Positions 1-8,700 of a DNA stretch of 64,000 bases are shown one piece after another. This DNA comes from Halopiger aswanensis (lineage in GTDB: Archaea > Halobacteriota > Halobacteria > Halobacteriales > Natrialbaceae). The stretch is taken from contig NZ_RAPO01000003.1 in the NCBI RefSeq assembly GCF_003610195.1, positions 682,001 through 746,000 on the forward strand. Direction: 5' to 3'. Each line of letters begins with the position of its first letter. Within the stretch, counting starts at the first letter, position 1. Below the pieces are notes generated by a model, which was not told the DNA's origin, did not search any database, and saw only the letters and a list, made by a program, of their open reading frames with translations. Position numbers and translations under genes: made by a program.

Positions 1-1
1 C

Positions 2-310
2 GGGGCCGTCGACGCCGACGTCCGCGGCGACGGCGGGACCGCCGCCGGCGACCTCGAGCGGGAGCCGCCGCGGTCCTCGCCGGCCCGAAAACGCACGTTC
101 GACGATCCCTGGGGCGCCGAGGCCTTCCTCGAGGACATCGAAGGGTCGGCCTACGGGACGACGCCCGCGAAGCTTCGAGCGGGGCTCGACGTGGTCGCGG
201 CGGAAGAGACCGTCTGGATCTCGCCGGGGACGCCGTTTCTGGTCCCGGTATTCGTCGGGCTGGTGATCGCGGTGACCTACGGCCATCTGCTGCTGGGCGC
301 GTTCTTCTGA
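2..310 (+). CDS. pibD: Prepilin/preflagellin peptidase, C-terminal part (5' end outside window)
   Basis: Open from the window edge to the TGA at 308; 102 codons are visible. The visible part has an acidic, Pro-rich linker, then a block reading [19 protein letters not shown], then [18 protein letters not shown] followed by a short hydrophobic end. This tail matches what I know of haloarchaeal type IV prepilin/archaellin signal peptidases (A24 aspartic membrane proteases such as PibD), whose last membrane segment ends in a similar PFLVP...GLV...YG pattern. The catalytic aspartates lie in the missing N-terminal part, so activity cannot be judged. In that family the enzyme cleaves class III signal peptides of pilins and archaellins at the membrane. 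An unrelated membrane protein with a similar tail is the main alternative. Confidence 0.7.
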   Translation, partial: GAVDADVRGDGGTAAGDLEREPPRSSPARKRTFDDPWGAEAFLEDIEGSAYGTTPAKLRAGLDVVAAEETVWISPGTPFLVPVFVGLVIAVTYGHLLLGAFF

Positions 311-350
311 CCTTCTGTTTCTGTTTTCCCCGGTACCGATCCTCGTGCCC

Positions 351-596
351 TCAGTCGAAGCCGACGACCCGCTCGTAGAGCGGCACGAGCGCCGTCCAGA
401 AGACGACGAAAACGGTGCCGACGACGACGATCGCGAGCCACGGTCGCTGCGCACCGCTGCGGCCGGTCGGCGGCTCGTTCAGCAGGAGGACGAACGTGAC
501 GACGAACAGCAGACAACAGAGGAGGACGCTGCCCACCTCGAGCGCCGTGGCGACGGGGCGCTCCTGCAAGCGGGCGACGATACTGACGAGTGGCAT
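351..596 (-). CDS. Small two-helix membrane protein, function unknown
   Basis: An 81-residue protein with two clear hydrophobic segments (about residues 18-39 and 53-74) joined by a short polar loop (EPPTGRSGAQRPW). It points toward the pilin peptidase end, 40 bp away, in convergent orientation. I do not recognise the family. The composition (strong helices, few charges) is typical of small conserved haloarchaeal membrane proteins. No catalytic motif is visible. The start ATG at 596 is the only good one and gives a short N-terminus (MPLVSIVARLQERP) before helix 1. It is likely real because it fills the space between two convincing genes and has coherent membrane topology. Confidence 0.55.
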   Translation of the reverse strand: MPLVSIVARLQERPVATALEVGSVLLCCLLFVVTFVLLLNEPPTGRSGAQRPWLAIVVVGTVFVVFWTALVPLYERVVGFD

Positions 597-704
597 ACTC
601 GAGGCTCACACCGGATCGGCAAAACAGTCACGGCGTCGCGTGGTCGTGGCGCGGTTCGGCGACGGCGTTGTCAGGCGCCGCAGCCGGCGAGCCGGCGAGC
701 CGGG

Positions 705-1124
705 TCAGGCTCGAGACTCGATGTCGTCGGCGATGTCGTCGAGTTCGTCGTCGTCCAAGTCGGGTCGCTCACCAGCGACGGCGTGGATGGGGCCGCCGCC
801 GTCGCCCTCGAAGCGGGGGACGATGTGGCAGTGGACGTGGGGCACTTCCTGGCCGGCGGCCTCGCCGTTATTGAAGGCGACCGTCGTCGCATCGGCGTCG
901 ACGGCCTCCTCGACGGCGGGAACCATTCGGTGGATCGTCTCGTAGAGGTCGGTTGCGACGTCCTCGGGGACGTCGTTCAGCCGTTCGTACTCGTCTTTGG
1001 GGATGACGAGCGTGTGGCCCGGCGCCAGCGGGTTGGCGTCGAGAAAGGCCAGCGTGGTCTCGTCTTCGTACACGACTCGAGCGGGGATCTCCCCCTCGAC
1101 GATCTGGCTGAAGATCGTGCTCAT
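705..1124 (-). CDS. HIT family nucleotide hydrolase
   Basis: A 139-residue protein of normal HIT length. The histidine triad HVHCHIV sits at residues 96-102, and the fold-typical N-terminus (STIFSQIVEGEIPARVVYED, LAFLDANPLAPGHTLVIPK) is complete. HIT proteins of the Hint branch hydrolyse nucleoside phosphoramidates and related mononucleotide derivatives (for example AMP-NH2 or adenylated lysine) in the cytoplasm; the exact substrate cannot be read from the sequence. The ATG at 1124 is immediately followed by the conserved N-terminus, so the start is secure. The gene stands alone, divergent from the accessory region that begins near 1.2 kb. Confidence 0.93.
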   Translation of the reverse strand: MSTIFSQIVEGEIPARVVYEDETTLAFLDANPLAPGHTLVIPKDEYERLNDVPEDVATDLYETIHRMVPAVEEAVDADATTVAFNNGEAAGQEVPHVHCHIVPRFEGDGGGPIHAVAGERPDLDDDELDDIADDIESRA

Positions 1125-1222
1125 ACGCGAGTATGTGTCTGCTCGGCGTAAGAAGGTTACTCGGATCGACGGCGAAGGGCGCGCTTGACCAGCGGATCGA
1201 TCGGTTCGAACGACAGTTTATC

Positions 1223-1268
1223 CCGGTAAACGATCGGCTATTCGCGATAACTCCGGTAAACTATCCGG
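1223..1268. repeat. Tandem pair of CCGGTAAAC-type motifs, 30 bp apart
   Basis: CCGGTAAACGATCGG begins at 1223 and CCGGTAAACTATCCGG at 1253. The second copy is flanked by CCGG on both sides. The 30-bp spacing is close to three DNA turns, as expected for a pair of protein binding sites. A related string, ACCGTAAACTATCCGG, lies upstream of upp at 41834. No gene lies immediately downstream on either strand, so the function is unclear. Confidence 0.4.
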
Positions 1269-1380
1269 AATTAGCGTGTACTGTCACTGTCTTCATTATC
1301 ACGCCGTTCCTCGAGACGACGTGCCCACGCGGGCATCGTGGCGCTGGCGGGGGACGACACTCACGCATTGACACACCCAC

Positions 1381-1405
1381 ACCACACCACACCACACCAC
1401 ACCAC
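1381..1405. repeat. Pentanucleotide tandem repeat (ACCAC)5
   Basis: Five exact head-to-tail copies of ACCAC, preceded by a partial copy and followed by looser CACC-rich sequence to about 1425. It lies in non-coding DNA. Such microsatellites are uncommon in haloarchaeal chromosomes and can vary in copy number by slippage. Confidence 0.9.
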
Positions 1406-1720
1406 CGATCACCCACCACGCACACTGCTGTGACCACCGCCACCGCAACGGTCCACGCTATCGATTCTTTCCGGTACGAACTCGCCGGACCCACCCGGCA
1501 ACTGACGGAACCGTAACTCGTTACCGCCGCGCTATGCCGTCGATCACGTCGTCTCCCGGTTCGGAGCGGACCGACTCGAGCGCGGACGCTGCGCCGGACC
1601 GTCCCAGACAGGGGTCCCTCCCGGCCATTGTTTATCAACTAGACGGCGTTTTGAACCCGATACTATTACCTATCCAACAACCATTTATAAAATATTTTTG
1701 CATTTTGGAGTATATAGCAC

Positions 1721-1727
1721 TATAAAT
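1721..1727 (+). promoter_or_regulatory. TATA box TATAAAT of the glycerol-phosphate module
   Basis: TATAAAT lies in an AT-rich segment, 30 nt (36 nt from its first base) before the ATG at 1757. This is the usual distance for a haloarchaeal leaderless transcript, so transcription probably starts at or next to that ATG. Other TATA-like strings lie at about 1686 and 1711. Confidence 0.5.
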
Positions 1728-1756
1728 GTTAATTGACCTCCGGGTATAGATACTGT

Positions 1757-1858
1757 ATGTCGTTCTTCCGTTGCACTGCGATTCGAAACCGGCACGCGCT
1801 ATCGACCGATCCGACAGTCCCTTCGATCGTGCCGAATCGGAGGGCCGACACGTGGTAG
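1757..1858 (+). CDS. Possible 33-residue leader ORF overlapping the start of the glycerophosphotransferase gene
   Basis: ATG at 1757, 30 nt after a TATAAAT box, opens a 33-codon frame (MSFFRCTAIRNRH... ending in RADTW) that stops with TAG at 1856-1858, overlapping the GTG start of the next gene at 1852. The layout (leaderless short ORF, then a strong ribosome binding site inside it and an overlapping start) is what translational coupling looks like. The peptide itself is basic and has no recognisable domain. The alternative is that the first part of the real gene is in this frame and a frameshift separates the two. Confidence 0.35.
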   Translation: MSFFRCTAIRNRHALSTDPTVPSIVPNRRADTW

Positions 1859-2847
1859 CGGTGCTGTACGCCATCGAGCGCCCGTTCATGCGAAAGACCT
1901 TCGAGGCGATCGATCGACACGTCACTCTCGAGTCGGCGTTCGTCCCGGTTCGAGCGGACGCGCGCGGCTGTAGCGACCGGATCGCCGAGATCGAGGTCGA
2001 CGACCCCGGTGCGGTCGACGAGAACGTCCGAGCGATCGACCCGTCGGTCGTCGTGTACAACCACCGGTTCGGCATCGATCGATTCTCGTTTCCGACGGAG
2101 TATCCGCTCGTCCACGTCCGCCACGGCGCGTCGATCGGTCGCGGCGAGATCGCTGTCACGACGGAGACGATCCTCGAGCACGTCGCCGTCGCGCTCGCGC
2201 CGGGCGAACGCTGGGCGGCGGCGTACCGGGCCGCCGCGCCGCCGGACGTTCGGGTGACCGTCGTCGGGATTCCGGAGGCCGACGCGCTGGTCGGCGCGCC
2301 GCCGCCCCGCGAACGCCGGGTGCTGTACGCGCCGACCAACTACATGGTCGGTCGCGGCGCGTACGTCAACACCGCCCGCTCGGTCGTCGAGTGCTTCGCG
2401 AACACGGCGTACGAACTCCTCTTTCGGCCGCATCCGACCGATCGGCGCGAGGGACCCGGACTGGCCGTCACTCAGGAGTGCAGAGCGCGGATCGCCGATC
2501 TCCCGAACGTCGTCTTCGATACGGCGACGACCCCGACCGAGAGCATGCGTCGATCGGACCTGCTCGTCTCGGATTACTCCGGTTCGATCGCCGAGTGGCT
2601 CCACACCGGTCGGCCCCTCGTCCAGCTGACCGCCATCGACGCGCCGGACCGCGAGGTGCCGCCGATCGGCGTTACGACGGACGCGATCGACCTCGAACTC
2701 GTCGACGACCTGTACCGCAACGGCGAGCCCGCCGACGTGCGCGACCGTCGCGCGGCCTGGCTCGAGGCCCTCGGCATCCCCATGGACGGCCGAGCCGGCG
2801 AGCGCGCCGCCGCGGCAGTCGAGGAGGTGTGCCGATGCGCGGCGTGA
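1852..2847 (+). CDS. CDP-glycerol:glycerophosphotransferase-like enzyme (TagB/TagF family)
   Basis: A 331-residue protein with the C-terminal pattern of the Glyphos_transf family (PF04464): LFRPHP at residues 190-195 and SDYSGSIAEWLHTGRPLVQL at 240-259, the counterpart of the TDYSS...D...P block of TagB/TagF. These enzymes transfer glycerol-phosphate or another polyol-phosphate from a CDP-activated donor onto a glycan or lipid acceptor at the inner membrane face. I chose the GTG at 1852 because GGAGGG (1839-1844) precedes it at 7 nt and because the conserved part begins at once (VAVLYAIERPFMRKT); a TTG at 1771 would add 27 unconserved residues. The gene overlaps the following nucleotidyltransferase by 13 bp, so the two are one operon. 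The actual acceptor and polyol are unknown. Confidence 0.8.
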   Translation: MVAVLYAIERPFMRKTFEAIDRHVTLESAFVPVRADARGCSDRIAEIEVDDPGAVDENVRAIDPSVVVYNHRFGIDRFSFPTEYPLVHVRHGASIGRGEIAVTTETILEHVAVALAPGERWAAAYRAAAPPDVRVTVVGIPEADALVGAPPPRERRVLYAPTNYMVGRGAYVNTARSVVECFANTAYELLFRPHPTDRREGPGLAVTQECRARIADLPNVVFDTATTPTESMRRSDLLVSDYSGSIAEWLHTGRPLVQLTAIDAPDREVPPIGVTTDAIDLELVDDLYRNGEPADVRDRRAAWLEALGIPMDGRAGERAAAAVEEVCRCAA

Positions 2848-3515
2848 TCCTGGCCGCCGGTCGCGGTCGACGCATGGGCCACTACACCGACGACGTCCCG
2901 AAGGCCTTCCTCGAGTTCGACGGTAGGACGCTGTACGACCGCCAGCGTGCCCTTCTCGAGCCCCACGTGGACCGAACGAGCGTCGTCCTGGGCTATCGTC
3001 ACGAGACCGTCGTCGACCGGTTCGATCCCGCGGATCCGATCGTCCTTCACGACTGGGAGCGGTACGAGAACGCCGCGTCGCTGTTGCTGGCGCTCCGGCG
3101 CATCGACGACGACGTGCTCGTGCTCAACGGCGACGTGCTCGTCGACGCGCGCGAGGTCGGTTGGCTGACGGACCAGTTCGACGCCCTCGCGGGCCGTCTC
3201 AACCTCGTCGGGTGTATCCCGGGGCTGCAGAACGGGGAGACGGCGATCCGCTGGGACGAGTTGGGTCGCGTGACGGACTACGGACTCATCGAAGGCCACC
3301 AACACGCCGGCGTCGGAATCGTGAGCCGTCGCCACCAGGAGACGGCGATACGGATCCTGCGAGAGCGAGTAGACGACTGGTACCCCTGCGTCTACCCCCG
3401 AACGCCGACGCGGCCGTCGTTGCTCCCGGCCGATCACCACGTCGAGATCAATCGCCCGACCGACCTCGAGCGCGCTCGAGCGTGGCTCGCGTCAGACCAG
3501 ATCCGGTGTTCGTAA
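2835..3515 (+). CDS. NTP-transferase, sugar/choline-phosphate nucleotidyltransferase-like
   Basis: A 226-residue protein with the nucleotidyltransferase signature near its N-terminus: ILAAGRGRRM (residues 5-14), then TDDVPKAFLEFDG with the lysine at 23. The VLNGDVLV block provides the metal-binding Asp, and the end reads EINRPTDLERARAWL, as in LicC/MobA-like enzymes. It should form an NDP-activated polyol, sugar or choline from NTP and a phosphorylated substrate. The start is fixed by GAGGAGGTG immediately upstream and by the 13-bp overlap with the glycerophosphotransferase gene. A CDP-polyol donor for that enzyme is the simplest inference from the pairing; the sequence alone does not say which nucleotide or substrate is used. 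Confidence 0.8.
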   Translation: MRGVILAAGRGRRMGHYTDDVPKAFLEFDGRTLYDRQRALLEPHVDRTSVVLGYRHETVVDRFDPADPIVLHDWERYENAASLLLALRRIDDDVLVLNGDVLVDAREVGWLTDQFDALAGRLNLVGCIPGLQNGETAIRWDELGRVTDYGLIEGHQHAGVGIVSRRHQETAIRILRERVDDWYPCVYPRTPTRPSLLPADHHVEINRPTDLERARAWLASDQIRCS

Positions 3516-3686
3516 CCCGGCCGGACCGGACGCAGTCGCGAACGCGGATCCCATCGCGGCGCCGCGACCCATTCGCCGAGTGCTCTTTGACACAAATTCA
3601 ACTTTCAGCGAATTTCAGCCAAATTGTCGGGTATTCGACGCCAGAACCAAAATGTTGATGCGTTGTGGCTCCCCCGAACCGGATAG

Positions 3687-4382
3687 ATGGAGATTATCGG
3701 CCATCGCGGCTGTGCAGACCAGTTTCCGGAGAACACCCTGTTTGCGCTGCGCGAAGCCGCCCGCCGACTACCCGCGGTCGAAGTCGACGTTCGACGGTGC
3801 GGGTCGGGCGAACTGGTGGCGTTTCACGACGACACGCTCGAGCGCGTCACCGGCGTCGACGGTCGCGTCGCCGAGACGCCGTGGTCCACCCTTCGCGAAC
3901 TCGACGTACTCGAATCGGGCGAGTCGATTCCCCGCCTCGAGGCGGTGCTGCAAGCCGTTCCGGACGACGTGACCGTCCAACTCGAACTGAAAGAGCGAGG
4001 AATCGCGTCGGATACGTTGCAGTTGGCGATGGCGGCCGGGGCCGACGTCCGCGTCTCGTCGTTTCTCCCCGAGGCGCTCGCGGAGATCGAGTCGAACTAC
4101 CTGGACGTGCCCAACGGGCTACTCTTCGGCGACGAACCCGAGGAAAACCTCTCGCGGGCCGTCGACCTCGACTGTACGCACGTGTTCCCCCACTACGACC
4201 TCTGCGTCGAAACCGACGTCGTGTCCGCCGCCCGCGAGCACGGCTTCGACGTCATCGCCTGGAAGGCCGCCCGGACGGCCGCCGACGTTCGGGCGCTTCG
4301 CGACGCCGGCGTCGACGGGGTCACCGCGGACCGCTGGGACGTCGCGCCGTCCTCGCCTCGAGTGACCGTCGAGTCTCGGTGA
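3687..4382 (+). CDS. ugpQ: Glycerophosphodiester phosphodiesterase
   Basis: A 231-residue single-domain GDPD protein. The catalytic and metal residues are all visible: GHRG at 5-8, ENT at 15-17, EVD at 32-34, HDDT at 47-50 and ELK at 100-102. It hydrolyses glycerophosphodiesters to glycerol-3-phosphate and an alcohol; there is no signal peptide, so it acts in the cytoplasm. It lies 171 bp after the nucleotidyltransferase, on the same strand. The neighbouring glycerophosphotransferase suggests it may recycle or trim glycerol-phosphate-containing material, although general phospholipid head-group turnover is equally possible. The start ATG at 3687 begins directly with the conserved MEIIGHRG. 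Confidence 0.93.
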   Translation: MEIIGHRGCADQFPENTLFALREAARRLPAVEVDVRRCGSGELVAFHDDTLERVTGVDGRVAETPWSTLRELDVLESGESIPRLEAVLQAVPDDVTVQLELKERGIASDTLQLAMAAGADVRVSSFLPEALAEIESNYLDVPNGLLFGDEPEENLSRAVDLDCTHVFPHYDLCVETDVVSAAREHGFDVIAWKAARTAADVRALRDAGVDGVTADRWDVAPSSPRVTVESR

Positions 4383-4465
4383 TCGGAACGGCGGCGTCGC
4401 GAAACCGGCTCTCGCGTCACCGACGCTGAAATCGCTCCGCAATACCGCGCCGACGGCCGAATCCG

Positions 4466-5305
4466 TTACTCGTCGGCGCGTCCGCACAGTTCCTCGAGCG
4501 TCTCGCCGATCGCCGCGAGGTACTCGTCGGGCTCGTAGCCGAGTCGGCCGATCCAGACGTCCTGATACGAGGGGTGGAGGATCGGCACGAGCCAGACGTC
4601 CAACGTTTCGCAGCGAACCGGCTCGAGCACGCAGTCGACGAACCCGTCCAGTTCCTTCCCTTCGGCCGCCAGCACGGTCGTCGTCGCGTGCTTGCCGGTT
4701 GCGAGGACGACCGCCGGATCGACGGTCTCGAGTTCGCTCAGCAGGTGCGGCCGGCAGTTCGCGCGCTCCTCGGGCGTCGGCTCGCGGTTGCTCGAGGGGT
4801 CCTCGGGGTCGGCGGGGAAGCACTTGACGGCGTTCGTGTAGTAGGCTTCGTCGTCGTAGCCGACCTGGGCCAGCATCCGCCGGATGCGCCGGCCGGAGTG
4901 GCGCGAGGTGTAGCCCTTCCCGGTCCAGTTGCCGCCCTTCCAGCGGTCGGCGTCCGGGTTGCCGGGACCCGGCGCCTCGCCGACGACGACGACGCTCGCG
5001 TCGAGGGGGCCGGTGCCCCACGAGATGCACTCGCGGGTTTCGGCGAGCGCGGGACAGCGCGTACAGTCGGGTTCGATGACGTTGCGCGACTGCGGGAACG
5101 GCGGGTCGGTCGGCGGACTCGAACCCGTCTCCGAGCCCGAGTCGGTGGCATCGCTCGAGTCCGCGTCCGCGTCGGCGCTCGAGTCGGACGGAGAAGCGTT
5201 CGGTGGGAACACGCCCGCGTTTCGGTACTCAGCGGGCTTAGGTTGCCCGGGTCGTGGCCCGTCGAGCGTGAATCGTCCGGGTCGCGGGTCTCGGCGAGCA
5301 GACAC
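4466..5305 (-). CDS. udg: Uracil-DNA glycosylase family protein (Fe-S type)
   Basis: A 279-residue protein. Residues 1-75 are a disordered Ser/Asp-rich extension; the rest is a family 4/5 UDG. The four iron-sulfur cysteines follow the expected pattern: CTRC at 81-84, KCFP at 161-164 and NCRPHL at 183-188, the last two separated by SSNREPTPEE. Motif 1 is GEAPGPG (109-115) and motif 2 is LHPSYQ (243-248). Between motif 1 and the first helix there is a longer loop (RWKGGNWTGKGYTSRHSG) than in bacterial family 4 enzymes. The enzyme removes uracil from deaminated DNA and starts base-excision repair. The gene is divergent from the small membrane gene at 5348, with only 42 bp between them. Confidence 0.88.
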   Translation of the reverse strand: MSARRDPRPGRFTLDGPRPGQPKPAEYRNAGVFPPNASPSDSSADADADSSDATDSGSETGSSPPTDPPFPQSRNVIEPDCTRCPALAETRECISWGTGPLDASVVVVGEAPGPGNPDADRWKGGNWTGKGYTSRHSGRRIRRMLAQVGYDDEAYYTNAVKCFPADPEDPSSNREPTPEERANCRPHLLSELETVDPAVVLATGKHATTTVLAAEGKELDGFVDCVLEPVRCETLDVWLVPILHPSYQDVWIGRLGYEPDEYLAAIGETLEELCGRADE

Positions 5306-5347
5306 GATGGGACAAGTTTACGTTCTCCCAGCGGCATTTCAGCGCTA

Positions 5348-5590
5348 ATGACGTCGCTCGACCCGGAACTCATCATCGAATCGCTGTCGGTCCTCTTCTA
5401 CGCGGTCGCCGCCAGCGCGCTCACGATCGCCGGCATCGCCGCCGAGTACGCGAGTACGCAGCACCTCGGCGCCGGTGAACAGACGGTCGCGCTCTGGCTC
5501 GCTGCCATCGGCGCCGTGATGATCTACGCCGGCGTCTACGGGCTCGGGTACCAGAAACTGCTCGTGGAAGTGCGCACGCGACTGAACTGA
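5348..5590 (+). CDS. Small two-helix membrane protein, function unknown
   Basis: An 80-residue protein with hydrophobic segments at about 13-33 and 46-67 and a short basic C-terminus (VEVRTRLN). The start ATG at 5348 follows the divergent UDG start by only 42 bp, so the two promoters must overlap. Residue use (Glu, Asp, Ala, Gly) fits haloarchaeal coding sequence. I do not recognise the family and see no catalytic residues. Confidence 0.65.
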   Translation: MTSLDPELIIESLSVLFYAVAASALTIAGIAAEYASTQHLGAGEQTVALWLAAIGAVMIYAGVYGLGYQKLLVEVRTRLN

Positions 5591-5755
5591 TCTCTGATCC
5601 GATCGGGTCGGTACTCGTTCTCGTCCGGTCTTCGTTTTCGACGCTTCGCCGTTTTCCGTTCGCTCCGCCTGCTCGACGTTGTCTGCCTCGAGGCTGCGCC
5701 GCTGCCTTCGCCTTCGCCTCCGCCTCCGCGTCCGCGCCTGCGGGACCGATTCCCC

Positions 5756-5761
5756 TTTAAT
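5756..5761 (+). promoter_or_regulatory. TATA-like box of ileS
   Basis: TTTAAT lies 28 nt before the ileS ATG (5784), the spacing of a leaderless haloarchaeal promoter. The sequence just before it is a CCTTCGCCTCCGCC-type low-complexity tract (about 5708-5735). Confidence 0.5.
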
Positions 5762-5783
5762 GTCTGAGCGAATCACGTCACGT

Positions 5784-8700
5784 ATGAGCAGGTTCGGCGA
5801 GGTCGACGACCAGTACGACCCCCACGAACTCGAGCAGCGGGTGTTCGAGTACTGGGACGAGGTCGACGCCTACGAGCAAACGGTCGAGCACCGATCGGAC
5901 GGGGAATCGTTCTTCTTCGTCGACGGGCCGCCGTACACCTCCGGGTCGGCCCACATGGGGACCACCTGGAACAAGACGCTGAAGGACGTCTACCTCCGCT
6001 TCTTCAGGATGCAGGGGTACGACGTCACCGACCGCCCGGGCTACGACATGCACGGGCTCCCCATCGAGACCCGCGTCGAGGAGCGACTCGGCTTCGAGAA
6101 CAAGAAGGACATCGAGGAGTACGGCGAGGAGAACTTCATCGAGACGTGTAAGGAGTACGCCGAGGAGCAACTCGAGGGCCTCCAGGCGGACTTCCAGGAC
6201 TTCGGCGTCTGGATGGACTGGGACGACCCCTACAAGACCGTCCGGCCGGAGTACATGGAGGCCGCCTGGTGGGGCTTCTCGAAGGCCGCGGAACGAGGAC
6301 TCGTCGAGAAGGGCCACCGCTCGATCTCGCAGTGTCCCCGCTGTGAAACCGCCATCGCGAACAACGAGGTCGAGTACGAGGACGTCGAGGACCCCTCGAT
6401 CTACGTCAAGTTCGACCTCGCCGAGCGCGAGGGCTCGATCGTCATCTGGACGACCACGCCGTGGACCGTTCCCGCGAACACCTTCGTCGCGGTCGACGAG
6501 GACGGCGACTACGTCGGCGTCCGCGCCGAAAAGGACGGCGAGGAGGAACTGCTGTACGTCGCCGAGGCCAAACACGAGGAGGTCCTCCGCGAGGGCCGCT
6601 ACGAGGACTACGAGGTCGTCGAGGAACTGTCCGGCGAGGAACTGATCGGCTGGTCCTACGAGCACCCGCTCGCCGAGGAGGTTCCGGACCACGTCGACGC
6701 CGAGGGCGCGTTCGAGGTCTACGACGCCGACTACGTCGACACGCACGGCGACGGTACCGGCCTCGTTCACTCCGCGCCGGGCCACGGTGAGGAGGACTTC
6801 GAGCGCGGCCGCGAACTCGGCTTCCCGATCTTCTGTCCCGTCGGCGGCGACGGCGTCTACACCGAGGAAGCCGGCAAGTACGAGGGCCAGTTCGTCAAGG
6901 AGGCCGACGACGAGATCATCTCGGATCTCGAGGACAACGACGCCCTCCTTGCCTCGGGCACCGTCGACCACAGCTACGGCCACTGCTGGCGCTGCGACAC
7001 GGGCATCATCCAGATCGTCACCGACCAGTGGTTCATCACGATCACCGACATCAAGGACGAACTGCTGGAAAACATCGAGGACAGCGAGTGGCACCCCGAC
7101 TGGGCCCGCGACAATCGCTTCCGGGACTTCGTCGAGGAGGCGCCCGACTGGAACGTCTCGCGCCAGCGCTACTGGGGCATCCCGCTGCCCGTCTGGACGC
7201 CCGAAGATCGGGACGACGACGAGGACATGATCGTCATCGGCGACCGCGAGGAGCTCGTCGACCGCGTCGATCAGGACGTCGATCCCGATGCGGTCGACCT
7301 CCACAAGGACACGGTCGACGAACTCACGATCACCGAGGACGGCACCACCTACACCCGCGTCCCCGACGTCTTCGACGTCTGGCTCGACTCCTCGGTCGCC
7401 TCCTGGGGCACCCTGAACTACCCCGAGGACGACAGCCGGTTCGACGAGCTCTGGCCCGCCGACTTCATCCTCGAGGCCCACGACCAGACGCGGGGCTGGT
7501 TCTGGTCGCAGCTCGGCATGGGAACCGCCGCGATCGGCGACATTCCCTACGAGGAAGTGCTGATGCACGGCCACGCGCTCATGCCCGACGGCCGCGCGAT
7601 GAGCAAGTCCAAGGACATCCTCATCGACCCCCACGAGGCCATCGATCAGCACGGCCGCGACGTCATGCGCCTGTTCCTGCTCTCGAACAACCCGCAGGGC
7701 GAGGACATGCGCTTCGACTGGGACGGGATGCAGACGATGGAGAACCACCTCCGCACCCTCTGGAACGTCTTCCGGTTCCCGCTGCCGTACATGCGGCTCG
7801 ACGACTTCGACCCGCAGGAGACGACGCTCGAGGACGTCGATTCGGACCTCGAGCTCATCGACGAGTGGGTGCTGGCCCGCCTGCAGTCGACGAAGCAGGA
7901 GATGACCGAGCACTTCGAGGACCGCCGCCAGGACAAGGCCGTCGACGCCCTCATCGACTTCGTCGTCGAGGACGTCTCGCGGTTCTACGTCCAGGCCGTC
8001 CGCGAGCGCATGTGGGAAGAGGAGGACAGCGCCTCCAAGGAGGCCGCCTACGCGACGATCTACCGCGTCCTTCGCGAGACCGTCGCGCTGCTGGCTCCCT
8101 ACGCGCCGTTCATCGCCGAGGAGATCTACGGCACCCTCACGGGCGACGCCGAGCACGACACCGTCCACATGTGCGACTGGCCCGCGATCGAGGAGTACTG
8201 GCAGGACGAGCAACTCGAGGAGGACGTCGCCTTCCTGCGAGCGATCGAGGAAGCCGGCGCGAACGCCCGCCAGCAGGCCGGCCGCAAGCTCCGCTGGCCC
8301 GTCCCGCGCGTCGTCGTCGCCGCAGACGACGAGCGCGTCGCCGACGCGGTCGAGCGCCACACCGACCTGCTCGAGGACCGGCTCAACGCCCGCGAGATCG
8401 AACTCGTCTCCGCGGAGGACCGCTGGGAGGAGCTCCAGTACAGCGCCGAGGCCGACATGAGCGAACTCGGACCCGCCTTCGGCGACCGTGCCGGGCAGGT
8501 CATGAACGCGCTCAACGAGGCCCGCATCGACGACCCCACGCTCGAGGCGCTCGAGGCGGCCGTTGATGACGTGCTCGAGGACGGCGAGTCGCTCGAAGAG
8601 TCGATGGTTTCCTTCGTCACCGAGACGCCCGACGACATCGCCGGCACCGCCTTCGGCCTGAACGGCGACGACCGCGGCGTCGCCTACGTCGACGCCTCGC

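Larger units (their letters stand above)
1125..1720. other. Long gene-poor stretch between the HIT gene and the glycerol-phosphate module
   Basis: About 600 bases with no ORF I would defend. The ORFs here are short, have Thr/His-rich translations caused by the simple repeat, and lack haloarchaeal acidic composition. It contains a tandem pair of CCGGTAAAC-type motifs (1223-1268), a pentanucleotide repeat (1381-1405) and, from about 1630 onward, DNA clearly richer in A and T than its surroundings, leading into the promoter at 1721. The shift in base composition at the edge of a surface-polymer module suggests an acquired or fast-evolving segment; that is inference. Confidence 0.6.

Noticed and set aside
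1133-1638. Open frames across the ACCAC repeat
   Set aside because: The Thr/His- or Val-rich translations come from the simple repeat; they lack acidic composition, promoters and recognisable domains.
1771-1851. TTG 1771 as the start of the glycerophosphotransferase
   Set aside because: No ribosome binding site there, and the added 27 residues are not family-like, whereas GTG 1852 has GGAGGG at 7 nt.
2391-2834. Long in-frame extension before the nucleotidyltransferase
   Set aside because: It overlaps the transferase gene throughout and reads as an Arg-rich shadow; the conserved N-terminus starts at ATG 2835 with a clear ribosome binding site.
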